DNA from: Limnoperna fortunei | Lineage: Eukaryota; Mollusca; Bivalvia; Mytilida; Modiolidae | Direction of reading: 5' to 3' | Assembly: GCA_944474755.1 (NCBI GenBank) | Contig: OX104112.1 | Location: 62,527,640 to 62,591,639, forward strand | DNA length: 64,000 bases | Shown here: positions 11,111 to 22,890 of the stretch, one piece after another | Position numbering within the stretch: position 1 is the stretch's first letter | Layout: the number at the start of each line of letters is the position of its first letter | The notes under the pieces: model-generated | The model's database searches: none | Told to the model about the DNA's origin: nothing | The model's input: the letters and a program-made list of their open reading frames with translations, nothing else | Program-made: the position numbers and the translations under genes

Positions 11111-13890
11111 GGTCTATACCTTAATACATTAAGTCCACACAAGATGATCTACATGGACTGTGGCTTCAGAGACATATATACATCAATGACATGGACATTA
11201 TCAAACAAAAACACTTTAAATAGACAGATAAATGAAAAACATATCAGTCAATACAATGTATACAATGGCTAGACAAACATACATTTATAGCATATTAATT
11301 TAAAAGATAAACAAAAACAACAGCTCAAAGCACACATAAAGTTGGGCACATCTGTTTATATGTTACACAATATAAATATATCAGAGGCATATTTATGATA
11401 CACCGCTACATGTGAGGTTCATGGGAAATACGAGTATTGTTTGAGGTTCGCTTACGACAGTTGCAGATTTTCTACTGAACATTGCGCATTGTATAACAGG
11501 GGTATTATATTCGGGAATTGAAAGCAAATCTCATATCCCTAATAAATGTTTATTATGTTCTAATTCGTTCGTACTCAACCGAACATAAAGTATTTATTAA
11601 ATAAAAACAAACAGTCACATGTTTGTAGGAACAGCTCGCCAGCATATGTGCAACAAATATCGCCAACATATATTTAATAAATAACTTCTGATATTGTGTA
11701 GTATATATAAATAATTGTTAATAAGTCCATCACAAATTATAAGACTGATCGCTGCCGAGGCAATACTGTACAGTACATTCTAAAAATAGAAAAAAACAAT
11801 GTTAACATCATATAAACATACAATCTAAATTGACCATTACTTTTTAGTAACGATTGTCTTTCAATAAATAAAAAATATATATCTCAAGAAAAACTTCATT
11901 GAACTAAGCTGCACAGAAAACAAGCTTCGAATGACTAAAAACTCATACTAGCTTTAACACGAAATCTTTTCGCGCTGAAAATGCCTTAACATACCCGTGC
12001 TATTTCCATAATAATAACATAATCTCTGCATTGCGACCAATCAATGCATTTCTAAATATATAAGAACCTGTTTATTTGTAAATAAACAACAAAGGTGAGT
12101 TTGTTATGAATACATTTACTATTTGTTACTAATAAGTTTAAATCAGTGTACGGAACACGTGATACGTTTTCATTATAAAGATCTTCGTTTGAAACGTATA
12201 TAAACAACAATAAGATTGTTTACATATAATACTTATATTCGTACTTATAACCAAATTGCGAGAAATTATGAAGTTATCGAATGAACCAACGATATAACTA
12301 TGCAGTATTTGAGAATGATACAGGCATATTGCGCAATGTTTTGTTTTCAAACACGAAAGCTTTTCCTGTTGTACATTACTGGTGTGAATTCCATGCATCG
12401 TATTGCCAATCGATACAAATATAAAGTGTATATACCATACTTGCTGCCCATAAAATGCTTGCACAGGAACGTTTGTAAGCACAAGATTCAAATTCCCTGT
12501 CCGTCCAAATAACAAGCCATCGATGCAAAATGTTGCATATGAACGGGAGAGTGTTCCGCAGCACCACAATCGACTATTGATCAAGTCTATATGCAGAGAC
12601 CGGTGCGAGCTCTGTTACCGGCTAATAGTGGCTACAGAAATGTGACATATTAAAAAATAACCATTCGTATGATTAGTTGCATAGTAATGAGACTCCTAAT
12701 TTTATATTTATGTTCATTTTAAAAATTTGAATTAAATATGGTCTCTCAATTGCTTCCGTTTATTACGATATTTTCTCAAATCTCGATGGTAAAATGTTCA
12801 CCTTTAAAAGTTCGATGTTTACCGGCCGCATGAGTTGGGACATAGTATCATAAGATACAAGCACTGTTGACCCGTCCGAGCACCTTAATGCCCCCATGGT
12901 TTTTATTATATTCGGTTCATTCATTGTATGTTTTAGTTCTTCCTTTTGAGTAGAATTTTATTTTTCGGATTTGTAATTGTCCTTTAATTTTTGGCTCTTA
13001 TTGTTCCCTCAATTGCCTTGCTATTTTTTTACTTATATTTAATTACTGGCGTAATTACTGGCAGACTGATTGAAAAACACATTCGAACATTTATTCTGTA
13101 TTTTTTATTTAGTATATGTCGGAATATCTCCGATAAATCAGGATTTTAGTTTTTAAAAAAGTGGCGACAGCATTTCATCCTGATTGTCACGCCTTACTTA
13201 AGATATATCTCTTGACTTCGTTACAGATGGCATATGTCTATACACAAGTTGTTGATCAATACAACAACCTCTGTGACGATTTGTTTAATTAAATACTGTA
13301 TTGCTGCGGTTCTTTATCTATCAAACGTTATACAGCTAGACTGTGTATCTTGTAAGAAAATAAAATACAATTTACGATATTTACTAAAAGCTCGATTGGC
13401 GTGACATTGAAGAGGAGTATCAAAAACCAAGGAACAGGTGACACAATCTAGATAAGCAAAGACATATTAGTTTTATATTGCTTTCAACAATTGTATGAAC
13501 GATCATTTAATTTACTTTTCAGAAGTGTTGAATGATATAGCAAGAGTACAGGAATCTGGGTTTTTTTCTACCATGTATATTGCAAAATATTTGAAAAATC
13601 ACTGTTTGAAATCAGCTAAAAAAACATATAATAACTGTCAGTGGTATTTAGCAACATAAAATAATGAAGCCAGGGTGTACTTAACTTTAATCGTAATTTA
13701 CAAAGATTGCAAAATTTCCTGCAGAAGGTACATAAAAAAACTACACAAAATGATATAGCAAATTTTAAACCCTAATCAAACAGACTATCGCAACTATAAT
13801 GACGCACCAATTGACATATAAAACATCAAATCATATTTATCTGGGATGATTATGTCTGTCGATACTACTTATAGATATCCGTTGATTTAT
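11111..13890. other. no gene seen
   Basis: 2.8 kb of AT-rich sequence. The longest open frame (12138-12584, minus, 148 codons) has no recognisable domain, an odd Cys/Ile/Tyr-rich composition and another frame opposite it. I treat it as chance. Confidence 0.5.
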
Positions 13891-13894
13891 TTAT

Positions 13895-14380
13895 ACTGAT
13901 AAGCCGAAATATACGCGTCATGTCGAATTGGAGCTGATTGCCGAAGAAGTATTTATTTGTTCAGTTGATAAATGTGCCCTTCCAACATTGACAGTTATGC
14001 ATATAATAATGAAACTACTTTTGAGAAATTGTTTATTTAAAAACTAACATTCCTAAAATGTCTTATTGTTTTTTTTCCTTCCGAAAAACGATCTTTTTGA
14101 TGAGGAAGGTATTTATAATGTTAAAACCGAACTCAGCAACTTTCCTGTTTACTTTAAGAGACATACAAATAAATAATACTCTAGACATTTTAAAACGTGC
14201 AGTGTATTTAACTTAGGTTAAAGGAAATTTGAAGTTGTACATAGTACATTTATATATAGAAGACTTTATAACACTTTTGTATATATACAAACTCCGGTAC
14301 AATTAGATATATTACATCAGTTCTACACAATATAATAACAAATGACAAAACAATTATTTATAGAACATGTATGAGTGTAT
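13895..14380. repeat. dispersed repeat, family D (copy 1)
   Basis: Contains 'gatgaggaaggtatttataatgttaaaaccgaactcagcaac' and downstream 'caaactccggtacaattagatat'. The same blocks in the same order occur at 14930-15490 and, in part, at 30930 and 63420. No coding frame. Similarity by eye is roughly 70%. Confidence 0.55.
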
Positions 14381-14584
14381 ATTGTAATCTACTATACGTT
14401 GTTAAAAATATTTCATGGTTGTTTCTCATATCTAGTTTACTGATGTTCCAAGTTGAACGCAATTTGCATAGATTACAAGGCTTGAACCTTAATCGTCCTG
14501 TAGGTTCGTTATTCGACTCTCAAAAAATAGAATTCACTACTAGCAGACATACATAACGGAAGATAAAATCGAAAGCATTATTTC

Positions 14585-14628
14585 ATTGATTGATTGATTG
14601 ATTGTTGTTTTACGTCCAGCAAGAAATA
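14585..14628 (-). mobile_element. SINE family 2, tail fragment
   Basis: A run of ATTG repeats followed by TTTTACGTCCAGC is the reverse complement of the GCTGG..GT-AA..CAATCAATCA tail seen in family-2 copies at 24190 and 50340. Only the last 40 or so bases remain. Confidence 0.5.
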
Positions 14629-14929
14629 TAAGGACGTAGAATTATTTCAATAATTTGCAAACAACAAAGAATGTTTACCAAGTTTACTCTCCTTATTAAT
14701 TTTTTTAACTCAGTCCGGGGAGTGGGGTTATGACTTCTTGTGTATAGTCTATTTTCAAACGAAAATATTCTCTTATTGCATATCTCGGAGAAGAAGTAAT
14801 TTTTTTTTAATCGAAGGTCAATACATTTTGTGCAAACTACGCAAAATCTTCTTTATGGAAGCTTATGTGAACTTGAGGCATACAACATAAAATCATAGGA
14901 AACTATATAAAACTTGCATTTATTTAATT

Positions 14930-15490
14930 TATACTTGCATGCCGATCTACATGTATACCGGTCATTTCGAATAAGAAGTTGCTTACCGAAGAAGTCTTCA
15001 TCACGTGGTCTTCATTTGTTCAGATTGCTTTGCAACTTTGATAGCTATGACATTTAATTAAGCTAATTATAAATGTATGTGAGAAATGATTTATTTAAAA
15101 CTTATGCTCCTGAAATCTCTTTCTTTTTTCCCGAAAACTTCGGAAAACTAATCTTTTGGACGAGGAAGGTATTTGAACTGTTAAATACCAAACTCCACAA
15201 CTTCTTTGTCACTTTAAAATCTAGATAACTAGGATATGTTACAACTTACAGTATATAATTCATCTTGTTTAGTAAAACATGTACAAGGAAATTGAAAATT
15301 GTAGTATAGTTACATCTATATATAGAATACTCGATAACAGTTGTTTATAGTTTTCACTAGAAGTGTGATTTCATAAACAAACTCGTAATATGTATATATA
15401 CAATACTTGATACAATGTTTTCTAGTTTTCATTGCTGTGATTTTATATACAAATTCCGGTACAATTAGATATTCTACGTTCCAAGTTTAA
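14930..15490. repeat. dispersed repeat, family D (copy 2)
   Basis: Carries 'gacgaggaaggtatttgaactgttaaataccaaactccacaactt' and later 'caaattccggtacaattagatat', matching 13895-14380. The whole segment recurs at about 18730-19290 inside unit B of the tandem duplication. Confidence 0.6.
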
Positions 15491-16112
15491 CGGATTTTGC
15501 ACAAATAATATGAACGAGGCGACAGCTTGAATCTTCATAATATACATGAAAAGTGTAAAGTGAAAAGATTCATTATAATCCGATATCACCACAACGAGGG
15601 CCTCCCTTAACAACCGCTCTGGGTTCTGTTTGTTCAGCGCTAGAAAACTTTCTAATACCTACCTCATTATAAAGAATTATAAAATAAGTTAATTGCAGAA
15701 AAAATACAAAAATTTCTATATAAGCAATTCGAAAATATTAATATGAAAGATTTCACCAAATTTGACCCCCAAGTATTCTAGCAATTGAAATAAAGCACAT
15801 TACGAATAAAGAAAACGTAAGAAGCTTTTATGCTAACCTGTCCGCTATATTTGTTGACTAGTCAACGTTAAACATTAAGCTAAGTCGTGCTTAATAACAA
15901 TCGTTTTTCTACAAAAACTGTATCATAACATCTAAAGCACGCTTCGTAAGCAAACACGCACCATTTTAAGATGTTTTTTTCTAATACAATTCCATTAATT
16001 TCTCTTCTCGAAGACAGGACATAAATCACCACACTACAGTAAAAAACAAGCAATCGAAAACAGTTAACATATATAAGGTTTAAATTGGCGAGTCTTGTCC
16101 TAGTATGGCGAG

Positions 16113-16245
16113 AGGGCTCGGTAACCCAGTGGTTAAGATAGTAAGTCATCTGCAATTAATCACGTGTCTGTAAAGACTGATATTCCGTGTTCTAGTTTCA
16201 CTGCGGGTACGGTGTGCCCGACGGCTGTGTTCCAGAATGCCAACA
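16113..16245 (+). mobile_element. SINE head, family 1 (unit A)
   Basis: GGGCTCGGTAACCCAGTGGTTAAGATAG resembles the tRNA-like A-box region. A B-box-like TTCTAGTTTCACTGCGGGTA follows 75 bases later. The usual tail is not seen, so the copy is truncated. It is repeated at 19914. Confidence 0.55.
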
Positions 16246-16569
16246 TTTTGAAAGACCAAAGAACATTGTAGGCTCTCATTAGTGAGAATTAAGGGGTCCC
16301 CAATACAGGGTAATTAATTAACTGTAAAGGTGTAGTAGTGTACTGTGGTAATGAATTATATTGAGTGATAGGAAAGACATATTTGCATATTTTCAAAGAG
16401 AAGAGTCCCTTCTATATTTGTTGAATATACTTTTTATTATTTTATTTTATAACTATAAAGACATTATTTGATAGCAAAATATAACAAACAGATAATAATA
16501 AGTAGCACTACATTTCACTTTACATATATTTACACAGAGCAAATAATTGAGCACATGTAAAGTCTATTA

Positions 16570-17035
16570 AGTTTTTATCCCAGATCGAGCAGCTGCTACA
16601 CGGCATCCACATAGTCCATGAGTTCGATGGTGTTGCTGGTGACAGTGTGCTGATGTAGCGGTCGATAGTTCGGTACTTCTTAGGATTCCACTGGCCTGAA
16701 TACGGGTAATCTCGTTGACTGCGTAAAGTCTTTAAACATCTGAACGATAGTGTATATCTAGTTGTAAAGTGATGGGTATGAGTATAAGGTCCCATCAAAG
16801 AAGGTGCGGTCTGTAGCAGAAAGATGAGTCAGGTTTTCTGTCGACGCGTTGTCCTTGTGTGCTGTCGTCGAACAGTAGGAATAGGTCTCCGGTTGTAATC
16901 TAGGTCCACTTGCCGTCAAGCTGGATGTCTTTAATAGTGGTTGGCAACTTGGCTGTCTGCTTGCGTCAGGCTCTGTAAAATCCTGATTTTGCAGAGTTGA
17001 ATGTCGGTTTCCAGTAATACCAGCTGAAAATCATA
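16570..17035 (-). pseudogene. MULE-type transposase fragment (unit A)
   Basis: On the minus strand one frame reads LPTTIKDIQLDGKW, then TTGDLFLLFDDSTQGQRV. This matches the region before the catalytic core of MULE transposases as I know it from insects and molluscs (LPxxxxDIxLxxxW..T..G..FLL.D). A second frame reads TENLTHLSATDRTFFDGTLY, where FxDGT is the segment with the first catalytic aspartate. Several stops and a frameshift are present. The second aspartate and the glutamate were not found. An identical copy lies in unit B. Confidence 0.5.
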
Positions 17036-17194
17036 CATTACTTAGGTATAAACTTATTATTCCCTCGTTCATGCAATAATTGTTCACAGATATAGCTTAA
17101 TGTTTTTGTATCTGTATCTTCTGCTATAAATATTTTTTCCATAATTTGTATATACATTTATAACAAAAGGCGAAAATATATCTGTTTAGTGTTC

Positions 17195-17402
17195 AGGGGC
17201 CTCCGTGACCGATTGGTTAAGGTAGTTTGTCTACTATTGATCACGTGGTAGGTCCATATTGAGGTTGCAGATTTCATTCTTCGGGCAGTGTGCGCTCGAA
17301 TTTAATTTTAATACACAATGATTGCCAGTTTTCCTACCTAAGGTCGGGATTTTTCTCCGGGTACTGAAAATGGCGTTAAATAACATTCAAACAAACAAAA
17401 AC
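17195..17402 (+). mobile_element. tRNA-derived SINE, family 1 (unit A)
   Basis: GGGGCCTCCGTGACCGATTGGTTAAGG (head) with TCTACTATTGATCACGTGGT, an internal body and a 3' end GGCGTTAAATAACATTCAAACAAACAAA. Promoter boxes are decayed (TGACCGATTGGTTAAGG). The second copy is at 20995. Confidence 0.75.
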
Positions 17403-17443
17403 AAATTATTCAGTGTTCTATTTTATTATATATTTCAATTTAG

Positions 17444-17444
<1 letters not shown>

Positions 17445-17478
<34 letters not shown>
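17445..17478. repeat. TA microsatellite (unit A)
   Basis: Uninterrupted TA run between two SINEs. It is about ten bases longer than its counterpart at 21247, the largest single difference between the two duplication units. Confidence 0.95.
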
Positions 17479-17513
17479 TGCCCATATATGAACATGTACT
17501 CATATTGAATTGA

Positions 17514-17780
17514 AGGGGCCTCGGTGGCAGAGTAGTTAAGGTAGTTCCTCTACTATTGGTCACGTGGCCAGTCAATACTGATATTGCAGGTTCGGGTCTC
17601 ACTGCGGGCAGGTGCTCTCGACTATAATCTTAACTGACAATGATTTCCATTTTTCTTTCTGAAGGTCGGGGGTTTTCTCCTGGTACGTCGGCTTCCTCCT
17701 CCAATAAAAACTGAACGCCATGATATAGCTGAAAAATTGACGAAAATAGCGTTAAACACCATTCAAACAAGCAAACAAAC
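17514..17780 (+). mobile_element. full-length tRNA-derived SINE, family 1 (unit A)
   Basis: Head GGGGCCTCGGTGGCAGAGTAGTTAAGG carries a good A box (TGGCAGAGTAGTT). TTGCAGGTTCGGGTCTCACT about 75 bases later is the B box. The head is that of a tRNA with a long variable arm. The body includes GGTCGGGGGTTTTCTCC and the tail is CATGATATAGCTGAAAAATTG, then GCGTTAAACACCATTC with (CAAA)n. RNA polymerase III would transcribe it. It needs a LINE to move. Confidence 0.88.
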
Positions 17781-17935
17781 ATATTGACTTGAAACAATAT
17801 TGTGACTTTAAAAAAAAAACCTCTAACGCGATATTTGTGTTAATGTTCATATGAAAAGCTGACATACTTTGATGCATTTTTCAACACCTTATCAAAACAT
17901 ATTTTTCTAGGCTAAAATAAAAAAAAGCTCAAATA

Positions 17936-18345
17936 TCAGTTATTCTAAATCAAGGTAAATATTGCCAATCCCTATTAAGGACTGCTACAGTGAACACCAG
18001 TCATACTAAATCAAGGTAAGAACAGATGATGACTGACAAGGACTGTTACAGTGAACATCAGTCATTCTAAATCAAGGTAAGAACTGATAATGACCGACAA
18101 GAACTGTTGCCGCGATTATCAGTCATTCTAAATCGAAATGAATATTAATGATCACTGTCAAGGACTGCTACAGTGAACATTAGTCATTCTTAATCAAGGT
18201 AAAACTGATAATGACTGACAAGGACTGCTACAGTGATTATCAGTCATTCTAAATACAGGAAAATATTGATAATCACTGTCAAGTACTGCTACAGTGGATG
18301 TCAATCATTCTAAATCCAGGTAAACATTTAAAAGTACTGTCACGA
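17936..18345. repeat. 61-bp minisatellite, about 7 copies (unit A)
   Basis: The phrase CAGTCATTCTAAATCAAGGT recurs every 60-61 bases (near 17999, 18060, 18121, 18182, 18242, 18303). Each unit also has ACTGCTACAGTGA and many have AATGACTGA facing TCAGTCATT, a dyad able to form a hairpin. The full array occurs again at 21730. Confidence 0.88.
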
Positions 18346-19913
18346 TCTGATGCAGTGACTAACAGTTCTTTTCAATCCCACAAAAGTACTGTACTTCACT
18401 GTCATGAACTGTTTCAGTTCAGGACAGAAGCAATCAGAAAAAGATAAAAAAATTGTAAATGACAGACGTGAACTGTATGAATTGTATACAATGATTTACA
18501 GATCGTGAACAGTAAATTTAGTGGGGTTATGACTTCTTGTGTATAGTCTATTTTCAAACGAAAATATTCTCTTATTGCATATCTCGGAGAAGAAGTAATT
18601 TTTTTTTTAATCGAAGGTCAATACATTTTGTGCAAACTACGCAAAATCTTCTTTATGGAAGCTTATGTGAACTTGAGGCATACAACATAAAATCATAGGA
18701 AACTATATAAAACTTGCATTTATTTAATTTATACTTGCATGCCGATCTACATGTATACCGGTCATTTCGAATAAGAAGTTGCTTACCGAAGAAGTCTTCA
18801 TCACGTGGTCTTCATTTGTTCAGATTGCTTTGCAACTTTGATAGCTATGACATTTAATTAAGCTAATTATAAATGTATGTGAGAAATGATTTATTTAAAA
18901 CTTATGCTCCTGAAATCTCTTTCTTTTTTCCCGAAAACTTCGGAAAACTAATCTTTTGGACGAGGAAGGTATTTGAACTGTTAAATACCAAACTCCACAA
19001 CTTCTTTGTCACTTTAAAATCTAGATAACTAGGATATGTTACAACTTACAGTATATAATTCATCTTGTTTAGTAAAACATGTACAAGGAAATTGAAAATT
19101 GTAGTATAGTTACATCTATATATAGAATACTCGATAACAGTTGTTTATAGTTTTCACTAGAAGTGTGATTTCATAAACAAACTCGTAAATATGTATATAT
19201 ACAATACTTGATACAATGTTTTCTAGTTTTCATTGCTGTGATTTTATATACAAATTCCGGTACAATTAGATATTCTACGTTCCAAGTTTAACGGATTTTG
19301 CACAAATAATATGAACGAGGCGACAGCTTGAATCTTCATAATATACATGAAAAGTGTAAAGTGAAAAGATTCATTATAATCCGATATCACCACAACGAGG
19401 GCCTCCCTTAACAACCGCTCTGGGTTCTGTTTGTTCAGCGCTAGAAAACTTTCTAATACCTACCTCATTATAAAGAATTATAAAATAAGTTAATTGCAGA
19501 AAAAATACAAAAATTTCTATATAAGCAATTCGAAAATATTAATATGAAAGATTTCACCAAATTTGACCCCCAAGTATTCTAGCAATTGAAATAAAGCACA
19601 TTACGAATAAAGAAAACGTAAGAAGCTTTTATGCTAACCTGTCCGCTATATTTGTTGACTAGTCAACGTTAAACATTAAGCTAAGTCGTGCTTAATAACA
19701 ATCGTTTTTCTACAAAAACTGTATCATAACATCTAAAGCACGCTTCGTAAGCAAACACGCACCATTTTAAGATGTTTTTTTCTAATACAATTCCATTAAT
19801 TTCTCTTCTCGAAGACAGGACATAAATCACCACACTACAGTAAAAAACAAGCAATCGAAAACAGTTAACATTTATAAGGTTTAAATTGGCGAGTCTTGTC
19901 CTAGTATGGCGAG

Positions 19914-20046
19914 AGGGCTCGGTAACCCAGTGGTTAAGATAGTAAGTCATCTGCAATTAATCACGTGTCTGTAAAGACTGATATTCCGTGTTCTAGTTTC
20001 ACTGCGGGTACGGTGTGCCCGACGGCTGTGTTCCAGAATGCCAACA
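19914..20046 (+). mobile_element. SINE head, family 1 (unit B)
   Basis: Same sequence as 16113-16245. See that entry for the tRNA-like boxes. Confidence 0.55.
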
Positions 20047-20370
20047 TTTTGAAAGACCAAAGAACATTGTAGGCTCTCATTAGTGAGAATTAAGGGGTCC
20101 CCAATACAGGGTAATTAATTAACTGTAAAGGTGTAGTAGTGTACTGTGGTAATGAATTATATTGAGTGATAGGAAAGACATATTTGCATATTTTCAAAGA
20201 GAAGAGTCCCTTCTATATTTGTTGAATATACTTTTTATTATTTTATTTTATAACTATAAAGACATTATTTGATAGCAAAATATAACAAACAGATAATAAT
20301 AAGTAGCACTACATTTCACTTTACATATATTTACACAGAGCAAATAATTGAGCACATGTAAAGTCTATTA

Positions 20371-20836
20371 AGTTTTTATCCCAGATCGAGCAGCTGCTAC
20401 ACGGCATCCACATAGTCCATGAGTTCGATGGTGTTGCTGGTGACAGTGTGCTGATGTAGCGGTCGATAGTTCGGTACTTCTTAGGATTCCACTGGCCTGA
20501 ATACGGGTAATCTCGTTGACTGCGTAAAGTCTTTAAACATCTGAACGATAGTGTATATCTAGTTGTAAAGTGATGGGTATGAGTATAAGGTCCCATCAAA
20601 GAAGGTGCGGTCTGTAGCAGAAAGATGAGTCAGGTTTTCTGTCGACGCGTTGTCCTTGTGTGCTGTCGTCGAACAGTAGGAATAGGTCTCCGGTTGTAAT
20701 CTAGGTCCACTTGCCGTCAAGCTGGATGTCTTTAATAGTGGTTGGCAACTTGGCTGTCTGCTTGCGTCAGGCTCTGTAAAATCCTGATTTTGCAGAGTTG
20801 AATGTCGGTTTCCAGTAATACCAGCTGAAAATCATA
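20371..20836 (-). pseudogene. MULE-type transposase fragment (unit B)
   Basis: Duplicate of 16570-17035 with the same stops and frameshift and the same IQLDGKW and FFDGT blocks. The lesions therefore predate the tandem duplication. Confidence 0.5.
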
Positions 20837-20994
20837 CATTACTTAGGTATAAACTTATTATTCCCTCGTTCATGCAATAATTGTTCACAGATATAGCTTA
20901 ATGTTTTTGTATCTGTATCTTCTGCTATAAATATTTTTTCCATAATTTGTATATACATTTATAACAAAAGGCGAAAATATATCTGTTTAGTGTT

Positions 20995-21204
20995 CAGGGG
21001 CCTCCGTGACCGATTGGTTAAGGTAGTTTGTCTACTATTGATCACGTGGTAGGTCCATATTGAGGTTGCAGATTTCATTCTTCGGGCAGTGTGCGCTCGA
21101 ATTTAATTTTAATACACAATGATTGCCAGTTTTCCTACCTAAGGTCGGGATTTTTCTCCGGGTACTGAAAATGGCGTTAAATAACATTCAAACAAACAAA
21201 AACA
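20995..21204 (+). mobile_element. tRNA-derived SINE, family 1 (unit B)
   Basis: Duplicate of 17195-17402, identical by eye. Confidence 0.75.
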
Positions 21205-21306
21205 AATTATTCAGTGTTCTATTTTATTATATATTTCAATTTAGCCTATATATATATATATATATATATACTGCCCATATATGAACATGTACTCATATTG
21301 AATTGA

Positions 21307-21573
21307 AGGGGCCTCGGTGGCAGAGTAGTTAAGGTAGTTCCTCTACTATTGGTCACGTGGCCAGTCAATACTGATATTGCAGGTTCGGGTCTCACTGCGG
21401 GCAGGTGCTCTCGACTATAATCTTAACTGACAATGATTTCCATTTTTCTTTCTGAAGGTCGGGGGTTTTCTCCTGGTACGTCGGCTTCCTCCTCCAATAA
21501 AAACTGAACGCCATGATATAGCTGAAAAATTGACGAAAATAGCGTTAAACACCATTCAAACAAGCAAACAAAC
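21307..21573 (+). mobile_element. full-length tRNA-derived SINE, family 1 (unit B)
   Basis: Duplicate of 17514-17780 with the same A and B boxes and the same CAAACAAGCAAACAAAC tail. Confidence 0.88.
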
Positions 21574-21729
21574 ATATTGACTTGAAACAATATTGTGACT
21601 TTAAAAAAAAAACCTCTAACGCGATATTTGTGTTAATGTTCATATGAAAAGCTGACATACTTTGATGCATTTTTCAACACCTTATCAAAACATATTTTTC
21701 TAGGCTAAAATAAAAAAAAGCTCAAATAT

Positions 21730-22140
21730 CAGTTATTCTAAATCAAGGTAAATATTGCCAATCCCTATTAAGGACTGCTACAGTGAACACCAGTCATACT
21801 AAATCAAGGTAAGAACAGATGATGACTGACAAGGACTGTTACAGTGAACATCAGTCATTCTAAATCAAGGTAAGAACTGATAATGACCGACAAGAACTGT
21901 TGCCGCGATTATCAGTCATTCTAAATCGAAATGAATATTAATGATCACTGTCAAGGACTGCTACAGTGAACATTAGTCATTCTTAATCAAGGTAAAAACT
22001 GATAATGACTGACAAGGACTGCTACAGTGATTATCAGTCATTCTAAATACAGGAAAATATTGATAATCACTGTCAAGTACTGCTACAGTGGATGTCAATC
22101 ATTCTAAATCCAGGTAAACATTTAAAAGTACTGTCACGAT
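21730..22140. repeat. 61-bp minisatellite, about 7 copies (unit B)
   Basis: Second copy of the array at 17936. It has the same number of units; a homopolymer indel (GGTAAAAACTG versus GGTAAAACTG) is the main difference. Confidence 0.88.
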
Positions 22141-22424
22141 CTGATGCAGTGACTAACAGTTCTTTTCAATCCCACAAAAGTACTGTACTTCACTGTCATG
22201 AACTGTTTCAGTTCAGGACAGAAGCAATCAGGAAAAGATAAAAAAATTGTAAATGACAGACGTGAACTGTATGAATTGTATACAATGATTTACAGATCGT
22301 GAACAGTAAATTTAGAGTCACTATCAGTTTCTATCAATCAAATTTGAACTGTGTATGGTACTTCCAGTAAGTTCTTTCCCCACAAGTAGTTTTTACCCGG
22401 AAAAGATAACTATTCAAGGCTAAA

Positions 22425-22465
22425 TTTAGTTTATTTATTTAATTATTTATTTATTTATTTAGCAT
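22425..22465. repeat. (TTTA)n microsatellite
   Basis: An interrupted run of TTTA units just after the tandem duplication. Confidence 0.8.
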
Positions 22466-22714
22466 AGTAATAATATAAGTTTTAAATACATGTAATTTTA
22501 AAATTCCTTAAAAAAAATCAACGTTTCCTATAAAAAAAACTTATTTTACCCATTTCATTTTTGTTTCTGTTGCAATAACTGCACATTTATATGATTGTAC
22601 CCGTTTATATTAGAAGAATAATCAACACCCCTTGTTGTACCCCTTTTTAACTACTAAAACAACAATACTTAATTATGTGATTTAAAAAATTTTGGCATTC
22701 CGGGAACACATCGT

Positions 22715-22890
22715 GCACGACTTATCTTAATCTTAATTGTCATAGATGGCCAATTTACGAAGGTAAAGGGTTTTCCAGGTTTTCACCGGATACTCGGGCT
22801 CAGTCCTCCATAAAAACGAGACACCACGATATAGCTGAAAATTGATAAAAGAAGTATTGAACAGCATTTAAACAAACAAATAAACAAATA
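22715..22890 (+). mobile_element. SINE family 1, 5'-truncated
   Basis: Begins inside the body (CTTAATCTTAATTGTCA), continues GTTTTCACCGGATACTCGGGCT and CACGATATAGCTGAAAATTG, and ends in AAACAAACAAATAAACAAA. The tRNA head is missing. Confidence 0.7.

Larger units (their letters stand above)
14721..18519 (+). repeat. 3.8-kb tandem duplication, unit A
   Basis: The block starting GTGGGGTTATGACTTCTTGT and ending CAGATCGTGAACAGTAAATT is followed directly by a second copy from 18520 in the same orientation. Differences seen are about ten: single-base indels in homopolymers, a shorter TA run in unit B, and a few substitutions. Identity is thus over 99%. The unit holds three SINE copies, a MULE transposase relic, a TA microsatellite and a 61-bp minisatellite. 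Confidence 0.97.
18520..22314 (+). repeat. 3.8-kb tandem duplication, unit B
   Basis: Second unit of the direct duplication, ending GAACAGTAAATTTAG before unique sequence AGTCACTATC. It follows unit A with no spacer. Nested features are repeated: SINE head 19914-20046, MULE relic 20371-20836, SINEs 20995-21204 and 21307-21573, TA run 21247-21270, and the 61-bp array 21730-22140. Confidence 0.97.

Noticed and set aside
12138..12584. 148-codon open frame on the minus strand
   Set aside because: No recognisable domain, opposing open frames on the other strand, composition typical of AT-rich non-coding DNA, and no splice or promoter context.
16520..16798. 92-codon conserved open frame repeated at 20321
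   Set aside because: Conservation is explained by the recent tandem duplication. The MULE similarity is in other frames of the same strand.
17514..17600. Possible functional tRNA gene
   Set aside because: A and B boxes are present but the sequence continues into a SINE body and tail and recurs many times. The fold lacks a clean acceptor stem.
17936..18345. CRISPR-like regular spacing
   Set aside because: Whole 61-base units are repeated with drift; there are no constant repeats with unique spacers, and the context is an animal genome.
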